A DNA stretch of 64,000 nucleotides from Prochlorococcus sp. AG-347-O22 (GCA_003278845.1 QCCX01000002.1:153919-217918); one strand, 5' to 3'. Shown: positions 36,967 to 48,125, counted from the first letter of the stretch. Translations and numbers: made by a program. The notes: generated from the sequence alone by a model not told the origin.

Positions 36967-37697
36967 TGGGACAAAAAATACATCCATCTGGACTAAGATT
37001 AGGAATTACACAAGAGCATCGCTCTAAATGGTTTGCTACTTCTAAAACATATCCAATTCTCCTTCAAGAAGATTTTAAAATTCGTACCTTTATACAAAAA
37101 AAATATGGAGCAGCAGGAATTAGCGATGTCTTAATAGCAAGAAAAGCTGACCAACTGGAACTTGAATTAAAAACAGCAAGACCAGGAGTTATAGTTGGAA
37201 GACAAGGAAGTGGTATTGAAGAATTAAGATCTGGCATTCAAAAAACTATAGGTGATAGAACAAGGCAAGTTAGAATAAACGTTGTTGAAGTTGAACGCGT
37301 AGACGCTGATGCTTTTTTACTAGCTGAATATATTGCGCAGCAACTTGAAAAAAGAGTCGCCTTTAGAAGAACTATTAGGATGGCCTTACAAAGGGCTCAA
37401 AGGGCTGGAGTCTTAGGTCTTAAAATTCAAGTAGGTGGAAGGTTGAATGGTGCTGAAATAGCTAGAACTGAATGGACTAGAGAAGGTAGAGTACCTTTAC
37501 ATACATTGAGAGCTGAAATTGACTATGCAACACGTGAAGCTAATACAACTTACGGTGTTCTAGGCATTAAAGTTTGGGTTTTCAAAGGTGAAGTTCTCCC
37601 TAAAGAAGAACAGACTATCCCTGTGGGTGCGAGCCCTAAGAGGAAAGCTAATAGAAGACCTCAGCAATTTGAGGATCGTTCAAACGAGAATTCATAG
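36966..37697 (+). CDS. rpsC: Small subunit ribosomal protein S3
   Basis: S3 lies at the mRNA entry channel and contributes to helicase activity. The 243-residue sequence starts [24 protein letters not shown], has a KH domain with [15 protein letters not shown], and a C-terminal domain [20 protein letters not shown]. The C-terminal tail is basic and low in complexity ([21 protein letters not shown]). Confidence 0.98.
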   Translation: MGQKIHPSGLRLGITQEHRSKWFATSKTYPILLQEDFKIRTFIQKKYGAAGISDVLIARKADQLELELKTARPGVIVGRQGSGIEELRSGIQKTIGDRTRQVRINVVEVERVDADAFLLAEYIAQQLEKRVAFRRTIRMALQRAQRAGVLGLKIQVGGRLNGAEIARTEWTREGRVPLHTLRAEIDYATREANTTYGVLGIKVWVFKGEVLPKEEQTIPVGASPKRKANRRPQQFEDRSNENS

Positions 37698-37708
37698 GAG
37701 GTATAAAA

Positions 37709-38191
37709 ATGCTTAGTCCAAAACGTACTAAATTCCGTAAACAACATAGAGGCAGAATGAGGGGGGTAGCCTCAAAAGGTAATACTATTGCATTCGGTCA
37801 ATTTGCTCTCCAAGCTCAAGACTGTGGCTGGGTAACTGCACGTCAGATTGAAGCAAGCAGAAGAGCTATGACCAGGTATATCAAACGTGGTGGTCAAATC
37901 TGGATAAGAATATTTCCTGATAAACCCGTAACCATGAGACCTGCCGAAACTAGAATGGGTTCTGGTAAAGGTAATCCAGAGTTTTGGGTCGCAGTTGTAA
38001 AACCTGGAAGAATACTTTTTGAAATGGGTGGTGATGATATCACTGAGGAAATTGCAAAGGAAGCTATGCGTCTGGCTCAATACAAACTTCCTGTAAAAAC
38101 TAAATTTATCTCCATTGATAAAAATCTAGAAAATTCCTCCCAAGAAAATACAAAAAATAGTAAAAAATCTCAAGAGGAGGTTAAACAATGA
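37709..38191 (+). CDS. rplP: Large subunit ribosomal protein L16
   Basis: L16 helps position aminoacyl-tRNA at the A site. The 160-residue protein has [19 protein letters not shown], the core [48 protein letters not shown], and [16 protein letters not shown]. The tail after the conserved domain (about 22 residues, [19 protein letters not shown]) is longer than in most bacteria and hydrophilic. GGAGG precedes the start, and the gene overlaps rpmC by 4 nt. Confidence 0.98.
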   Translation: MLSPKRTKFRKQHRGRMRGVASKGNTIAFGQFALQAQDCGWVTARQIEASRRAMTRYIKRGGQIWIRIFPDKPVTMRPAETRMGSGKGNPEFWVAVVKPGRILFEMGGDDITEEIAKEAMRLAQYKLPVKTKFISIDKNLENSSQENTKNSKKSQEEVKQ

Positions 38192-38406
38192 AAAACTCAG
38201 AGTCACTTAAGGAATTTAAAAAATTAAATTCTGAACAAATTACTGAAAAGATTAACCAATTACGAAAAGATCTTTTTGATTTGAGATTCAAGCAAGCTAC
38301 AAGACAGCTCAATGAAACTCATAAATTTAAAATTATCAAGAAACAAGTTGCGCAATTACTTACTCTAAGTAAGAGTCAATCTGCTTCTAAAACAATTTCT
38401 GATTAA
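38188..38406 (+). CDS. rpmC: Large subunit ribosomal protein L29
   Basis: L29 is a small two-helix protein beside the tunnel exit. The 72-residue sequence shows [53 protein letters not shown], matching the family. It overlaps the end of rplP by 4 nt and is followed by rpsQ after 9 bp. Confidence 0.95.
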   Translation: MKNSESLKEFKKLNSEQITEKINQLRKDLFDLRFKQATRQLNETHKFKIIKKQVAQLLTLSKSQSASKTISD

Positions 38407-38415
38407 TTATTAGTT

Positions 38416-38682
38416 ATGGCACTTAAAGAAAGAATTGGTACTGTTGTCAGCGACAAAATGGATAAAACAGTTGTGGTTGCTGTTATTAACAGATATCCTC
38501 ATCCCACTTATAAAAAAATTGTAAGTAGAACAACACGATATAAGGCGCATGACCCAGAAAATACATGTGTTTTAGGTGATCGAGTTAAAATTAGAGAAAC
38601 TAGACCGCTCAGTGCTCATAAAAGATGGGCAATAGAAGAGATTCTAAATAAAACAAATCAGGCTGAGGAGGTTAAAAAATGA
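38416..38682 (+). CDS. rpsQ: Small subunit ribosomal protein S17
   Basis: S17 is a primary 16S rRNA binder with an OB fold. The 88-residue protein reads [70 protein letters not shown], matching the family throughout. It overlaps rplN by 4 nt. Confidence 0.97.
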
Positions 38683-39044
38683 TTCAACAAGAAACTTATT
38701 TAACAGTTGCCGATAATAGCGGAGCAAAAAGACTTCAATGTATTAGGGTTTTAGGCTCTAATAGAAGATATGCACATGTCGGAGATGTAATCGTAGCAAC
38801 TGTAAAAGATGCTCTTCCAAACATGGGAGTTAAGAAATCTGAAGTTGTTAAAGCTGTTATAGTCAGAACTAAAGCAACATTAAGAAGAAATACTGGTAAT
38901 TCAATAAGATTTGATGACAACGCGGCAGTATTGATTAATGAAGATAAGAATCCAAAAGGTACGAGAGTCTTTGGTCCTGTAGCTAGAGAACTGCGGGATA
39001 AAAATTATACTAAGATTGTTTCTCTTGCTCCGGAGGTGATTTAA
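38679..39044 (+). CDS. rplN: Large subunit ribosomal protein L14
   Basis: L14 lies at the subunit interface and binds the silencing factor RsfS. The 121-residue protein shows [57 protein letters not shown] and the C-terminal [28 protein letters not shown]. Its stop directly abuts the rplX start. Confidence 0.98.
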
Positions 39045-39401
39045 ATGTTGGATTCATTAAAGCAAAAGAAAAATTTCCAGAGAATAAAAATGAGAATCAA
39101 AACTGGAGATTTGGTAAAAGTAATTAATGGTAAAGACAAAGGTAAAACTGGTGAGGTTTTAAAAACTATCCCTCTTGAAAATAGAGTAGTTGTAAAGGGA
39201 ATTAACCTTAGGACCAAACATGTAAAACCAACTCAGGAAGGAGAAACTGGAAGAATACTTACAGAAGAAGCATCTTTACATGCATCAAATGTAATGTTCT
39301 TTTCAAAGGATAAAAATCTTACAAGTAAGATTGAATACTTTATTGATAAAGAGGGGGTTAAGAAAAGAAGATTGAAGAAAACTGGTGAAGTAATTGATTA
39401 A
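39045..39401 (+). CDS. rplX: Large subunit ribosomal protein L24
   Basis: L24 starts 50S assembly and lies near the tunnel exit. The 118-residue protein has the KOW motif [54 protein letters not shown] use ATG 39045, which abuts the rplN stop; an internal ATG at 39090 (MRIKTGD) would give the more usual bacterial length and cannot be ruled out. A 74 bp gap follows before rplE. Confidence 0.94.
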   Translation: MLDSLKQKKNFQRIKMRIKTGDLVKVINGKDKGKTGEVLKTIPLENRVVVKGINLRTKHVKPTQEGETGRILTEEASLHASNVMFFSKDKNLTSKIEYFIDKEGVKKRRLKKTGEVID

Positions 39402-39475
39402 TTTTTCATCAGAAACCAGATTTCAACTTTTTCTAATTTATCAATTCTGACAAAGACCAGAATTAACAAAAAATT

Positions 39476-40015
39476 ATGACTCTAAAAAATCGCTACAAAG
39501 AATCAATAAGACCAAAACTTTTAAAGGACCTTGGTCTTAAAAATATTCATCAAGTACCTAAAGTTGTCAAAGTCAACGTTAACAGAGGTCTTGGTGAAGC
39601 AGCTTCGAATTCGAAAGCTCTTGAAGCCTCTTTAAATGAAATGGCAACAATTACAGGACAAAAGGCCCTTGTAACCAGGGCCAAAAAAGCTATCGCGGGT
39701 TTTAAAATTCGTGAGGGCATGCCTATTGGTTGTACTGTAACTTTGAGAGGAGACAGGATGTATTCTTTTTTGGAGAGATTTATCAATCTAGCTTTACCAA
39801 GAATAAGAGACTTTAGAGGAGTTAATCCAAAAAGTTTTGATGGGAGAGGTAATTACACCGTTGGCGTGAAAGAGCAATTGATTTTTCCTGAAATCTCTTT
39901 TGATAAAATAGATTCAATAAGAGGTATGGATATAACTATTGTCACTAGTGCAAAATCAGATCAAGAAGGTAAAGCTCTTTTGCAGGAGTTAGGAATGCCT
40001 TTTAGTAAGAATTAA
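39476..40015 (+). CDS. rplE: Large subunit ribosomal protein L5
   Basis: L5 binds 5S rRNA and contacts P-site tRNA. The 179-residue sequence has [74 protein letters not shown], and [31 protein letters not shown]14 does not follow, unlike the E. coli order; rpsH comes next after 9 bp. Confidence 0.98.
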   Translation: MTLKNRYKESIRPKLLKDLGLKNIHQVPKVVKVNVNRGLGEAASNSKALEASLNEMATITGQKALVTRAKKAIAGFKIREGMPIGCTVTLRGDRMYSFLERFINLALPRIRDFRGVNPKSFDGRGNYTVGVKEQLIFPEISFDKIDSIRGMDITIVTSAKSDQEGKALLQELGMPFSKN

Positions 40016-40024
40016 ATTAAAACT

Positions 40025-40426
40025 ATGTCAAATCACGATCCTATTTCAGATATGCTAACTCGAATTAGAAATGCGAGTCAAAAAAAGCATACAACCACAA
40101 CAATCCCAGGTTCAAAAATGTCCTTAAGTATCGCCAAAGTACTTCAAAAAGAGGGATTCATTTCTGATATTAATGAGGAAGGTGAAGGTTATAAATCACA
40201 AATAATACTCGGCCTCAAATATAGTGGAAAAAACAAATTTCCTACTATTCGATCTATGCAAAGAGTTAGTAAACCTGGTTTGAGAATATATAAAAATACT
40301 AGAGGTTTACCAAAAGTTCTTGGAGGTCTTGGAGTTGCCATAATATCAACTTCTAAAGGTGTTATGAGTGATCGCGATGCTAGAAAGCAAGGCATTGGCG
40401 GCGAAGTACTCTGCTATGTTTATTAA
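40025..40426 (+). CDS. rpsH: Small subunit ribosomal protein S8
   Basis: S8 binds the central domain of 16S rRNA; in E. coli it represses the spc operon. The 133-residue protein shows [59 protein letters not shown], and the C-terminal [33 protein letters not shown] precedes the next gene. Confidence 0.98.
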   Translation: MSNHDPISDMLTRIRNASQKKHTTTTIPGSKMSLSIAKVLQKEGFISDINEEGEGYKSQIILGLKYSGKNKFPTIRSMQRVSKPGLRIYKNTRGLPKVLGGLGVAIISTSKGVMSDRDARKQGIGGEVLCYVY

Positions 40427-40438
40427 GGAGAATTAATC

Positions 40439-40978
40439 ATGTCAAGAATCGGAAAAACACCAGTACTTATTCCAGAGAAAGTTACAGTTGATTTTGATGG
40501 ATTAACAGTTACAGTTAAAGGCCCAAAGGGTGAGTTAAAACGTCTCATGCCTGAGGGAGTTAGTTTTGATAAGAAAGATAATACTGTTGTAGTAAGTCCT
40601 ACCACAACCAAAATACATTCAAGGCAGAGACATGGTTTATGTAGAGCTTTAATTGCAAATATGGTTGAAGGGGTTACTCAAGGTTTTTCAAAGAAACTAG
40701 AAATTGTAGGTGTTGGATCAAGAGCACAAGTAAAAGGTAAAAATCTAGTTGTAAGTGCAGGATATAGTCATCCTGTAGAAATGATCCCCCCTGATGGTAT
40801 AACATACAAAGTTGAGAGTAATACAAACGTTACCGTATCTGGAATTGATAAGGAAATTGTTGGCAATGAAGCAGCAAAAATCAGATCAATTAGACCTCCA
40901 GAGCCATATAAAGGTAAAGGAATTAAATATCATGATGAGAGAATTCTCAGAAAAGCTGGTAAATCTGGCAAAAAATAA
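40439..40978 (+). CDS. rplF: Large subunit ribosomal protein L6
   Basis: L6 lies near the factor-binding site. The 179-residue protein has two related L6 domains: [33 protein letters not shown] and [72 protein letters not shown]. The C-terminal signature is complete. Confidence 0.98.
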   Translation: MSRIGKTPVLIPEKVTVDFDGLTVTVKGPKGELKRLMPEGVSFDKKDNTVVVSPTTTKIHSRQRHGLCRALIANMVEGVTQGFSKKLEIVGVGSRAQVKGKNLVVSAGYSHPVEMIPPDGITYKVESNTNVTVSGIDKEIVGNEAAKIRSIRPPEPYKGKGIKYHDERILRKAGKSGKK

Positions 40979-40992
40979 TTCTAATTAAAAAA

Positions 40993-41361
40993 ATGACCAA
41001 ACTTTCCAGGAAATTACAAACCCAAAAAAGACATAGAAGATTAAGGAGATTCTTAATTGGAGATGCAACTCGTCCAAGATTGTCTGTTTTTCGCTCTAAT
41101 AACCATATTTATGCTCAGGTTATAGATGATAGCGCTCAAACAACTATTTGCTCAGCTTCAACTGTTGATAAAGAACTGAGAGAAAAATCCGAGAAATTAC
41201 CTTCTGATTGTAATTCTTCTTCTATTGTTGGAAAATTATTAGCAAAGAGAGCGATAAAAAAAGGCATTAAGCAAGTAATTTTTGACCGTGGAGGTAATTT
41301 ATATCACGGTAGAGTAAAGGCACTTGCTGATGCTGCTCGTGAAGCCGGCCTAGAATTCTAA
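40993..41361 (+). CDS. rplR: Large subunit ribosomal protein L18
   Basis: L18 binds 5S rRNA together with L5 and L25. The 122-residue protein shows [48 protein letters not shown], and the C-terminal [31 protein letters not shown]. It sits between rplF and rpsE with short gaps. Confidence 0.97.
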   Translation: MTKLSRKLQTQKRHRRLRRFLIGDATRPRLSVFRSNNHIYAQVIDDSAQTTICSASTVDKELREKSEKLPSDCNSSSIVGKLLAKRAIKKGIKQVIFDRGGNLYHGRVKALADAAREAGLEF

Positions 41362-41378
41362 CTTTTAATTTTTTTACT

Positions 41379-41999
41379 ATGACTGACACTCCAACAAAAC
41401 AAGAAATTCAATCCAAGAATGATAACGTCCCAGGAGCTATGCCTGGCGAACAAAAAAAGAATAATCGTAATGATCGAAAAAGGAATAGAAGAGGTGATTC
41501 AAAAAATTTAGAGAGAGATTCTGATTGGCAAGAAAGAGTTGTTCAAATTCGAAGAGTTTCTAAGACTGTTAAGGGTGGAAAAAAAATGAGTTTTAGAGCA
41601 ATAGTTGTAGTAGGAAATGAAAAAGGTCAAGTTGGAGTTGGAGTTGGTAAAGCAGGGGATGTTATTGGTGCGGTGAGAAAGGGAGTTTCAGATGGTAAAA
41701 AGAATCTTGTGAGGGTTCCTTTAACTCCAAGTAATTCAATACCCACTTTATCTTTAGGTCGAGATGGTGCTGCTAATGTTCTGATTAGACCAGCTGCCCC
41801 AGGTACAGGTGTAATTGCTGGTGGTTCAATAAGAACAGTTTTAGAATTAGCCGGCATAAAAAATGTTTTAGCAAAAAGATTGGGTAGTAAAACACCTTTG
41901 AATAATGCTAGAGCTGCTATGGTAGCTCTTTCTCAATTAAGAACACACAAATCTGCCTCTAGGGAGAGAGGCATCTCACTTGAACAGCTCTATTCTTAA
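41379..41999 (+). CDS. rpsE: Small subunit ribosomal protein S5
   Basis: S5 acts in decoding accuracy and lines the mRNA entry channel. The 206-residue protein has an N-terminal extension of about 45 charged residues ([19 protein letters not shown], then [15 protein letters not shown]). The conserved core follows: [46 protein letters not shown] and [25 protein letters not shown]30, which often follows, is absent as in other cyanobacteria. Confidence 0.98.
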   Translation: MTDTPTKQEIQSKNDNVPGAMPGEQKKNNRNDRKRNRRGDSKNLERDSDWQERVVQIRRVSKTVKGGKKMSFRAIVVVGNEKGQVGVGVGKAGDVIGAVRKGVSDGKKNLVRVPLTPSNSIPTLSLGRDGAANVLIRPAAPGTGVIAGGSIRTVLELAGIKNVLAKRLGSKTPLNNARAAMVALSQLRTHKSASRERGISLEQLYS

Positions 42000-42003
42000 A
42001 ATT

Positions 42004-42462
42004 ATGACTTCAACATTAAATACACTTAAATCAAACTCTGGCTCGAGAAAGAAAAAATTAAGAAAGGGTAGAGGAATTGCTGCCGGTCAGGGTGCATCAT
42101 GTGGTTTTGGAATGAGAGGACAAAAGTCACGTTCTGGAAGACCTACACGTCCAGGTTTTGAAGGTGGCCAAATGCCCTTATATAGAAGAGTTCCAAAATT
42201 AAAGCACTTTGAAATAATTAATCAAAAGAACTTTTCCATAATTAATTTAGAAAAATTAAATGATTTCAAAGATAACGATACTGTTAACCTAGACTCCCTA
42301 GTTAAGAAAGGATTAATTTTCAAGCCCAAATTTCCTTTAAAAATCCTTGGTAACGGAAAACTTAATGTAAAGTTAAAAGTCCAAGCTCATGCATTTACAA
42401 AAGTTGCAAAACAAAAAATTGAGGACGCTGGTGGATCTTGCGAGCTTATAAATAATAAATAA
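42004..42462 (+). CDS. rplO: Large subunit ribosomal protein L15
   Basis: L15 is a late 50S assembly protein. The 152-residue protein starts at ATG 42004 ([18 protein letters not shown]). The frame is open from 41980, but those codons overlap rpsE and are not part of the family. The glycine/arginine-rich [44 protein letters not shown] region and C-terminal [24 protein letters not shown] are typical. Confidence 0.96.
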   Translation: MTSTLNTLKSNSGSRKKKLRKGRGIAAGQGASCGFGMRGQKSRSGRPTRPGFEGGQMPLYRRVPKLKHFEIINQKNFSIINLEKLNDFKDNDTVNLDSLVKKGLIFKPKFPLKILGNGKLNVKLKVQAHAFTKVAKQKIEDAGGSCELINNK

Positions 42463-42493
42463 ATTTACTAAAAATATTTAGGTAAGCTTAAAA

Positions 42494-43813
42494 ATGTTTG
42501 TCAACAAAAGTAGAAATCCTAGCGCTTCTGAAATACTTTCCCAATTATTTTTAAATAAAGAGCTAAGGAGCAGAGTTTTAACTACTCTAGGTCTTCTCCT
42601 TTTAGTAAGACTTGGTATATATATCCCTATGCCTGGTATTGATAGGGTTGCTTTTAAAAGTTTTATAGATCAGGGGGGGCAATTAATAGGTTTTTTAGAT
42701 ATTTTTACTGGAGGAGGAATTTCAACTTTAGGAATATTCGCATTAGGCATACTTCCCTTTATCAACGCATCAATTATTATTCAGCTTCTTACAGCTTCAT
42801 TGCCTGTGCTTGAAGATTTACAAAAAAATGAAGGAGAAGCGGGAAGAAGAAAAATTGCTCAAATAACTAGATATGTTTCATTAGGATGGGGGTTTTTGCA
42901 AAGTATAATTTTTTCCTTAATTCTCAGACAATATGCTATTGAAGGGATAAGTGAAACTACATTTGTCCTGCAAACCTCCATTGCCTTAGTTACTGGCTCA
43001 ATGTTAGTAATGTGGTTTAGTGAAATTATTACGGAGAAAGGGATAGGTCAAGGAGCTTCATTGGTAATTTTTTTGAATATTGTTTCGACTTTACCTAAGG
43101 CTCTAAGTTCAACCATTGAAAAAGCTCAAACTGGCGATAGAGGAGATGTTTTAGGTATAGCAGTTTTACTTGGAGTATTTTTACTGACAATTGTTGGGAT
43201 CATTTTTGTCCAAGAGGGAGCAAGACGCATTCCTATTGTTAGTGCAAAAAGGCAGATAGGAAATTCAACATTACTTCCTACAAGGCAAAGTTATTTACCT
43301 TTGAAATTAAATGCAGGAGGAGTCATGCCTATCATATTTGCATCTGCTTTAATCTTTTTACCTATAACTATTGCAAATGTTACGGGTAATCCAGTCTTAA
43401 TCAAGTTAGCCAGTAGTCTAAATCCAGGATCTTCTAATCCATGGCCATATGCTCTTACATTCTTCTCCTTGATTTTGGGGTTCTCCTATTTTTATGCATC
43501 TCTTACTATCAATCCAGTTGATGTAGCTTCAAATTTAAAGAAAGGAGGAGTAGCGATTCCAGGAGTTAGACCAGGAACAAATACAGCCAACTACCTATCA
43601 GGTATACAAAATAGGTTGACTTTATTGGGAGGATTATTTCTGGGTTCAGTAGCTATAATCCCAGCTGCAGTAGAAAGAGCTACTAATGTTCAGACCTTCC
43701 AAGGTTTAGGAGCAACTTCATTGCTTATTCTTGTGGGTGTTGCTATTGATACTGCTAAGCAAATTCAAACTTATGTTATTTCACAAAGGTATGAGGGACT
43801 AATTAATAATTAA
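42494..43813 (+). CDS. secY: Preprotein translocase subunit SecY
   Basis: SecY is the protein-conducting channel of the cytoplasmic and thylakoid membranes. The 439-residue protein has ten membrane segments with [15 protein letters not shown] early, plug-region [27 protein letters not shown], and GWGFLQS...[22 protein letters not shown]. The cytoplasmic loop [18 protein letters not shown] and C-terminal [20 protein letters not shown] are present. It overlaps adk by 1 nt (TAATG). Confidence 0.99.
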   Translation: MFVNKSRNPSASEILSQLFLNKELRSRVLTTLGLLLLVRLGIYIPMPGIDRVAFKSFIDQGGQLIGFLDIFTGGGISTLGIFALGILPFINASIIIQLLTASLPVLEDLQKNEGEAGRRKIAQITRYVSLGWGFLQSIIFSLILRQYAIEGISETTFVLQTSIALVTGSMLVMWFSEIITEKGIGQGASLVIFLNIVSTLPKALSSTIEKAQTGDRGDVLGIAVLLGVFLLTIVGIIFVQEGARRIPIVSAKRQIGNSTLLPTRQSYLPLKLNAGGVMPIIFASALIFLPITIANVTGNPVLIKLASSLNPGSSNPWPYALTFFSLILGFSYFYASLTINPVDVASNLKKGGVAIPGVRPGTNTANYLSGIQNRLTLLGGLFLGSVAIIPAAVERATNVQTFQGLGATSLLILVGVAIDTAKQIQTYVISQRYEGLINN

Positions 43814-44361
43814 TGAAGAAACATATACTATTTTTAGGAGCTCCTGGAGCAGGGAAAGGGACTCAAGCAGAATTGCTTAGTCAAAGTAATTCTTATTTAC
43901 ACCTTTCTACTGGTGAATTATTAAGAAAAGAAATCGAAATGAATACTGCCCTTGGTATTCAGGTAAAGGATATTATGAATCGAGGGGAACTTGTTAGTGA
44001 TGAACTCGTATTAAAGATAGTAAGACACAATTTAGTCAAGGATAATAAAGGTTGGATTCTAGATGGTTACCCAAGAAATTTATCTCAAGCAAATTCATTG
44101 AATGAAGTCTTAAATGAAATAAATCAACCTTTAGAAATTGTTTTTTATTTAGATATTCCGGAAGAAGTACTAATTAAGCGTTTGCTTTTGAGAGGTAGAA
44201 AAGATGATACGGAAGAGACAATTAAAACAAGAGTTGATATTTATAAAAAAACTACAGAACCATTGATTCGATATTTTAAAGATCTCTCATTGTTAGAATA
44301 TATTGATGCTGATAGAGATTTAAAAACCATTTCCTCTGATATCAAACAAAAAATGGCTTGA
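43813..44361 (+). CDS. adk: Adenylate kinase
   Basis: Adenylate kinase balances ATP, ADP and AMP. The 182-residue protein is the short form without the zinc-type LID insert. It shows the P-loop [17 protein letters not shown] (about 6-22), the AMP-binding [23 protein letters not shown], and the short LID arginines in [23 protein letters not shown]. The start codon shares an A with the secY stop, a conserved arrangement. Confidence 0.97.
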   Translation: MKKHILFLGAPGAGKGTQAELLSQSNSYLHLSTGELLRKEIEMNTALGIQVKDIMNRGELVSDELVLKIVRHNLVKDNKGWILDGYPRNLSQANSLNEVLNEINQPLEIVFYLDIPEEVLIKRLLLRGRKDDTEETIKTRVDIYKKTTEPLIRYFKDLSLLEYIDADRDLKTISSDIKQKMA

Positions 44362-44406
44362 TGATGATGTAGAATATAGTATTAACGTTTTATTTGTTAA
44401 ACCCCT

Positions 44407-44523
44407 ATGAAGGTCAGATCTTCAGTCAAAAAAATTAGTCCTGACGATCAGATCGTGAGGAGAAGAGGTAAAATCTTTGTTATTAACAAGAAAAGACCTC
44501 GCAATAAACAGCGTCAGGGTTAA
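44407..44523 (+). CDS. rpmJ: Large subunit ribosomal protein L36, zinc-free form
   Basis: A 38-codon gene between adk and rpsM, found by reading the sequence. It begins [20 protein letters not shown] and ends [14 protein letters not shown], which identifies L36. The zinc ligands of the standard form (CxxC near residues 11-14, Cys27, His33) are replaced by SPDD, Asn and Asn. This is therefore a C-minus L36 that should not bind zinc. It is at the normal position of the gene, so it is the likely functional copy. Confidence 0.92.
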   Translation: MKVRSSVKKISPDDQIVRRRGKIFVINKKRPRNKQRQG

Positions 44524-44564
44524 ATTTCAACCCTTAAATTCAAACTTTTACTTATTCAAAAAAC

Positions 44565-44930
44565 GTGGCCAGGATTGCAGGAATTGACATACCTCGCGAA
44601 AAGCGAGTTGAAATTGCACTTACATACGTCTATGGAATTGGTTTAACGAGATCTAAGCTAATTCTTGCTAATACTGGTGTAAACCCAGATACTCGTGTCA
44701 AAGACCTTTCAGACTCTGATGTGCAAAAACTTAGAGGTGCCACAGAAGATTTCACTTTAGAAGGGGATTTGAGAAGAAAAGAGGGAATGGCTTTAAAACG
44801 TCTACAGGATATAGGGTGTGTAAGGGGAAGAAGACATAGAATGAGTCTTCCAGTAAGGGGTCAAAGAACTAGAACCAATGCAAGAACAAGACGGGGTTCT
44901 AGGAAAACAGTTGCTGGAAGAAAAAAATAA
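44565..44930 (+). CDS. rpsM: Small subunit ribosomal protein S13
   Basis: S13 contacts the P-site tRNA and the 50S subunit. The 121-residue protein starts at GTG 44565 ([26 protein letters not shown]) and keeps [50 protein letters not shown]. No ATG exists near this conserved N-terminus, so GTG is secure. Confidence 0.98.
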   Translation: MARIAGIDIPREKRVEIALTYVYGIGLTRSKLILANTGVNPDTRVKDLSDSDVQKLRGATEDFTLEGDLRRKEGMALKRLQDIGCVRGRRHRMSLPVRGQRTRTNARTRRGSRKTVAGRKK

Positions 44931-44974
44931 ATAACTAAATCTATTTACAAATTGAAGTATTAACTTAAAACATC

Positions 44975-45367
44975 ATGGCAGCTACAGTAAAAAAAACAGG
45001 TTCAAAGAAATCTAAACGTAATGTACCTAATGGTGTGGTACACATCCAAAGCACATTTAATAATACTATCGTCTCAATTACTGATACCTCTGGTCATGTA
45101 ATTTCTTGGTCTTCAGCAGGTGCAAGTGGATTCAAGGGTGCCCGTAAAGGCACTCCATTTGCTGCTCAAACAGCTGCCGAAGCTGCAGCTAGAAGAGCAC
45201 TTGATCAAGGTATGAGACAAATAGAAGTACTAGTTAGAGGGCCTGGCGCAGGTAGGGAAACGGCCATAAGAGCTTTACAAGTGGCCGGATTAGAAATAAC
45301 TCTAATAAGAGATGTAACTCCATTACCACATAATGGATGTAGAAGACCTAAACGGAGACGCGTTTAG
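44975..45367 (+). CDS. rpsK: Small subunit ribosomal protein S11
   Basis: S11 helps select the correct tRNA in the P site. The 130-residue protein shows [65 protein letters not shown] and the C-terminal [19 protein letters not shown] run of ten cytosines follows its stop before rpoA. Confidence 0.98.
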   Translation: MAATVKKTGSKKSKRNVPNGVVHIQSTFNNTIVSITDTSGHVISWSSAGASGFKGARKGTPFAAQTAAEAAARRALDQGMRQIEVLVRGPGAGRETAIRALQVAGLEITLIRDVTPLPHNGCRRPKRRRV

Positions 45368-45384
45368 GTCTTAACCATTCTCAA

Positions 45385-45394
45385 CCCCCCCCCC
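45385..45394 (+). repeat. C10 homopolymer between rpsK and rpoA
   Basis: Ten consecutive C are followed by seven A in the 55 bp gap between rpsK and rpoA. Such a C run stands out in a strongly AT-rich genome. It is noncoding; a length change would not alter any protein. Confidence 0.9.
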
Positions 45395-45422
45395 AAAAAA
45401 ACTCTTAACCTCATTATTTTCC

Positions 45423-46361
45423 GTGTTGCAATACCAGATTGACAGAATCGACCATCAAATAGCAGATGATCGCTCCCAAACAGGAACTTTTTTAATTGGC
45501 CCACTAGAAAGGGGACAAGCTACAACTTTGGGTAATTCCCTAAGAAGAGTCCTTATGGGAGGACTTGAAGGGAGTGCAGTTACTGCAGTAAGAATAGCAG
45601 GAATTAATCATGAATATGCCACTATTCCTGGAGTTAGAGAAGACGTTTTAGATATTCTTCTTAATTGCAAGCAACTATCAATAAATAGTTCAAATCCAGA
45701 GCTAGAAATCGGCAGGTTAGTAGCGAGTGGTCCAATGGAGGTGAAGGCAAATGACATCCAATTCTCCTCTCAAGTAGAAATTGTTGATGGCGAAAAACCG
45801 ATTGCGACTATCCAGGAGGGTCATAACTTAGAGTTGGAAATCCATGTTGAAAGAGGTGTTGGATATAGACCTGTCGATCGAAAGAGTGAAGAGACAACTG
45901 CAATTGATTTACTTCAAATAGATGCTGTATTTATGCCAGTGAAGAGAGTTAATTTTACGATTGATGAAACTGCTGTAGCAGAAGGCGGAACGGGAAGAGA
46001 AAGATTAAAAATGGAAGTCGTAACAGATGGTTCAACAAGTCCTGACGATGCTATTGCTGAAGCTGCAAATCAGTTAATAGAACTCTTCCAACCCCTTGCT
46101 ACTGTCACAATGGTTGAGGAAATTCCTGAAGAACCTGAACCATCTCCTGAAGCTCAAATTCCTTTAGAGGAACTAAACTTGTCCGTTAGAGCATATAATT
46201 GTTTGAAAAGGGCTCAAGTAAACTCAGTTTCAGATTTAATGGGCTTCAGTTATGAAGATCTTCTTGAAATTAAGAACTTTGGCTCTAAATCTGCAGATGA
46301 GGTTATTGAGGCTCTTGAGCGCATCGGCATCTCTATTCCACAAAGCAGAACATCTGTTTAA
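45423..46361 (+). CDS. rpoA: DNA-directed RNA polymerase subunit alpha
   Basis: RpoA dimerises to nucleate RNA polymerase assembly. The 312-residue protein has an N-terminal assembly domain ([38 protein letters not shown]) and a C-terminal domain for UP elements and activators ([48 protein letters not shown]). The start is GTG 45423; the next codon, TTG 45426, could also serve. Confidence 0.98.
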   Translation: MLQYQIDRIDHQIADDRSQTGTFLIGPLERGQATTLGNSLRRVLMGGLEGSAVTAVRIAGINHEYATIPGVREDVLDILLNCKQLSINSSNPELEIGRLVASGPMEVKANDIQFSSQVEIVDGEKPIATIQEGHNLELEIHVERGVGYRPVDRKSEETTAIDLLQIDAVFMPVKRVNFTIDETAVAEGGTGRERLKMEVVTDGSTSPDDAIAEAANQLIELFQPLATVTMVEEIPEEPEPSPEAQIPLEELNLSVRAYNCLKRAQVNSVSDLMGFSYEDLLEIKNFGSKSADEVIEALERIGISIPQSRTSV

Positions 46362-46375
46362 CAATTTTAAAGATT

Positions 46376-46726
46376 ATGAGACACCAACTTAGAGTTCCAT
46401 TATTAAGTAAACCTGCTGACCAGAGGAAAGCACTTCTAAGAGGTTTAACTACTCAATTAATTAGGGAAGGTAGAGTAACTACAACAAAAGCTCGTGCTAA
46501 AGCTTTAAGAAATGAAGCTGAAAGAATGATTTCACTTGCCAAAGATGGGAGTTTGGCCTCTAGGAGAAGGGCTATTGGATATATTTATGATAAAAAATTA
46601 GTTCATTCATTATTTGAAAAAGCAAAGGAAAGATATGGAGACAGAGATGGTGGTTATACACGCATAGTAAGAACTGTATCTAGAAAAGGTGATAACGCTC
46701 AGATGGCCATAATCGAGCTTGTTTAA
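46376..46726 (+). CDS. rplQ: Large subunit ribosomal protein L17
   Basis: L17 sits at the 50S base near the tunnel exit. The 116-residue protein reads [45 protein letters not shown] and ends [30 protein letters not shown], typical of the family. It follows rpoA by 14 bp, the usual pairing. Confidence 0.98.
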   Translation: MRHQLRVPLLSKPADQRKALLRGLTTQLIREGRVTTTKARAKALRNEAERMISLAKDGSLASRRRAIGYIYDKKLVHSLFEKAKERYGDRDGGYTRIVRTVSRKGDNAQMAIIELV

Positions 46727-46763
46727 CTTAGTTAATTAAAGGGGCTTTTGGGAAAAATAACTT

Positions 46764-47570
46764 TTGAAAAGGGTAGCTTTACTAGTCCAATATGATGGAT
46801 CTCATTATTCAGGTTGGCAAAAACAAAAAAATGCACCCACTGTTCAAGAAATTTTAGATAGAGCTCTTTTAAAGATTACAAATCATAAAGTAAAGACTTT
46901 TGCAGCAGGAAGGACTGATGCTGGAGTTCATGCATCAGGTCAAGTAGTACACTTTGATGTTGATTGTGTCATCCCAGGAGATAGTTTTTCTGATGTCTTA
47001 AATAGTCTATTACCCTTAACAATCAGGATCTTAGAATCAGTTGAGGTTAAAGATAATTGGCATGCATGCTATTCAGCAATGTATAGACATTATCGATATG
47101 TTATTAATAACAGTAAATTCCCTAACTTGTTTATCAATAATTGGTCATGGCATAGATATCAAAAAGTATTAGATGAAGATTTAATGTTAAATGCATCCAA
47201 GAAAATGATAGGAGAACATGATTTTTTTGCTTTTCAGAAAAGTGGTAGTAATAGAAGAAACTCTATTACAAAAATAAAAAATATAGATATTAAAAGAGTT
47301 GAAGATTTGATTTTTGTTGATATTAAAGCTACTGGTTTTCTATATGGGATGGTCCGCTTAATTATTGGTCAATTAGTTTTAGTTGGAGAAAAAAAAATAT
47401 CCCCAGAAATTTTTACAGATAGATGGGTAAACAAAAAGAAAAATGATGTTAAAGAATCTGCTCCAGCTAAAGGGTTATGTTTTGTAAATGCTGTTTATGA
47501 AGAAAATATTTTTAAAAAGATTAATTACGATGATTTTTTCCCTGTATTTTTAATTAAGGGTTTTTCTTAA
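46764..47570 (+). CDS. truA: tRNA pseudouridine(38-40) synthase TruA
   Basis: TruA converts uridines 38-40 of the tRNA anticodon stem to pseudouridine. The 268-residue protein shows LLVQYDGSHYSGWQKQKNAPTVQE, the catalytic Asp in AGRTDAGVHASGQVVHFD (about residues 50-67), and C-terminal GFLYGMVRLIIGQLVLVGE. It starts at TTG 46764 (MKRVALLVQYDG); no alternative start fits the conserved N-terminus. Confidence 0.96.
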   Translation: MKRVALLVQYDGSHYSGWQKQKNAPTVQEILDRALLKITNHKVKTFAAGRTDAGVHASGQVVHFDVDCVIPGDSFSDVLNSLLPLTIRILESVEVKDNWHACYSAMYRHYRYVINNSKFPNLFINNWSWHRYQKVLDEDLMLNASKKMIGEHDFFAFQKSGSNRRNSITKIKNIDIKRVEDLIFVDIKATGFLYGMVRLIIGQLVLVGEKKISPEIFTDRWVNKKKNDVKESAPAKGLCFVNAVYEENIFKKINYDDFFPVFLIKGFS

Positions 47571-47684
47571 GTAAGTTTTAATTAAGAGAATTTTTTGTGA
47601 AAATCATTCAAAACTGTTGTTTAATATTCCTTCAATAAGGTAGAATTTAAGACTAATTTAAATCTATTTGTAGAAATTTGGTAA

Positions 47685-48116
47685 ATGAATAAAACAATTA
47701 CTCCATCTTTAGAAACCATTGAAAGAAATTGGTTTTTAGTTGACGCAAAAGATAAGACACTTGGTAGACTTGCTACAGAAATTGCAACTGTATTGCGAGG
47801 TAAGAATAAACCAACATTCACACCTCATCTAGATACTGGAGATTTTGTCATCGTAGTAAATGCCGAAAAAGTTGAGGTAACAGGTAAAAAAGCATCACAA
47901 AAGTTGTATAGGAGACATTCTGGAAGACCAGGAGGAATGAAAATTGAAAAATTTGAGTCTCTTCAAGAAAGAATTCCTGAAAGAATCATCGAGCAAGCTG
48001 TTAAGGGTATGCTGCCTCATAACTCTTTAGGAAGACAGCAATTTAAAAAACTAAAAGTTTATAAAGGTACTGATCATCCTCATACTGCTCAGAATCCTGT
48101 ATTATTAAATAGTTAA
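47685..48116 (+). CDS. rplM: Large subunit ribosomal protein L13
   Basis: L13 is an early 50S assembly protein. The 143-residue protein has [56 protein letters not shown] and [32 protein letters not shown] 114 bp gap upstream, with TAGAAT at 47641-47646 as a possible -10 element, suggests that the L13-S9-L31-RF1 genes also have a promoter of their own. Confidence 0.98.
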   Translation: MNKTITPSLETIERNWFLVDAKDKTLGRLATEIATVLRGKNKPTFTPHLDTGDFVIVVNAEKVEVTGKKASQKLYRRHSGRPGGMKIEKFESLQERIPERIIEQAVKGMLPHNSLGRQQFKKLKVYKGTDHPHTAQNPVLLNS

Positions 48117-48125
48117 TTTATCAAA

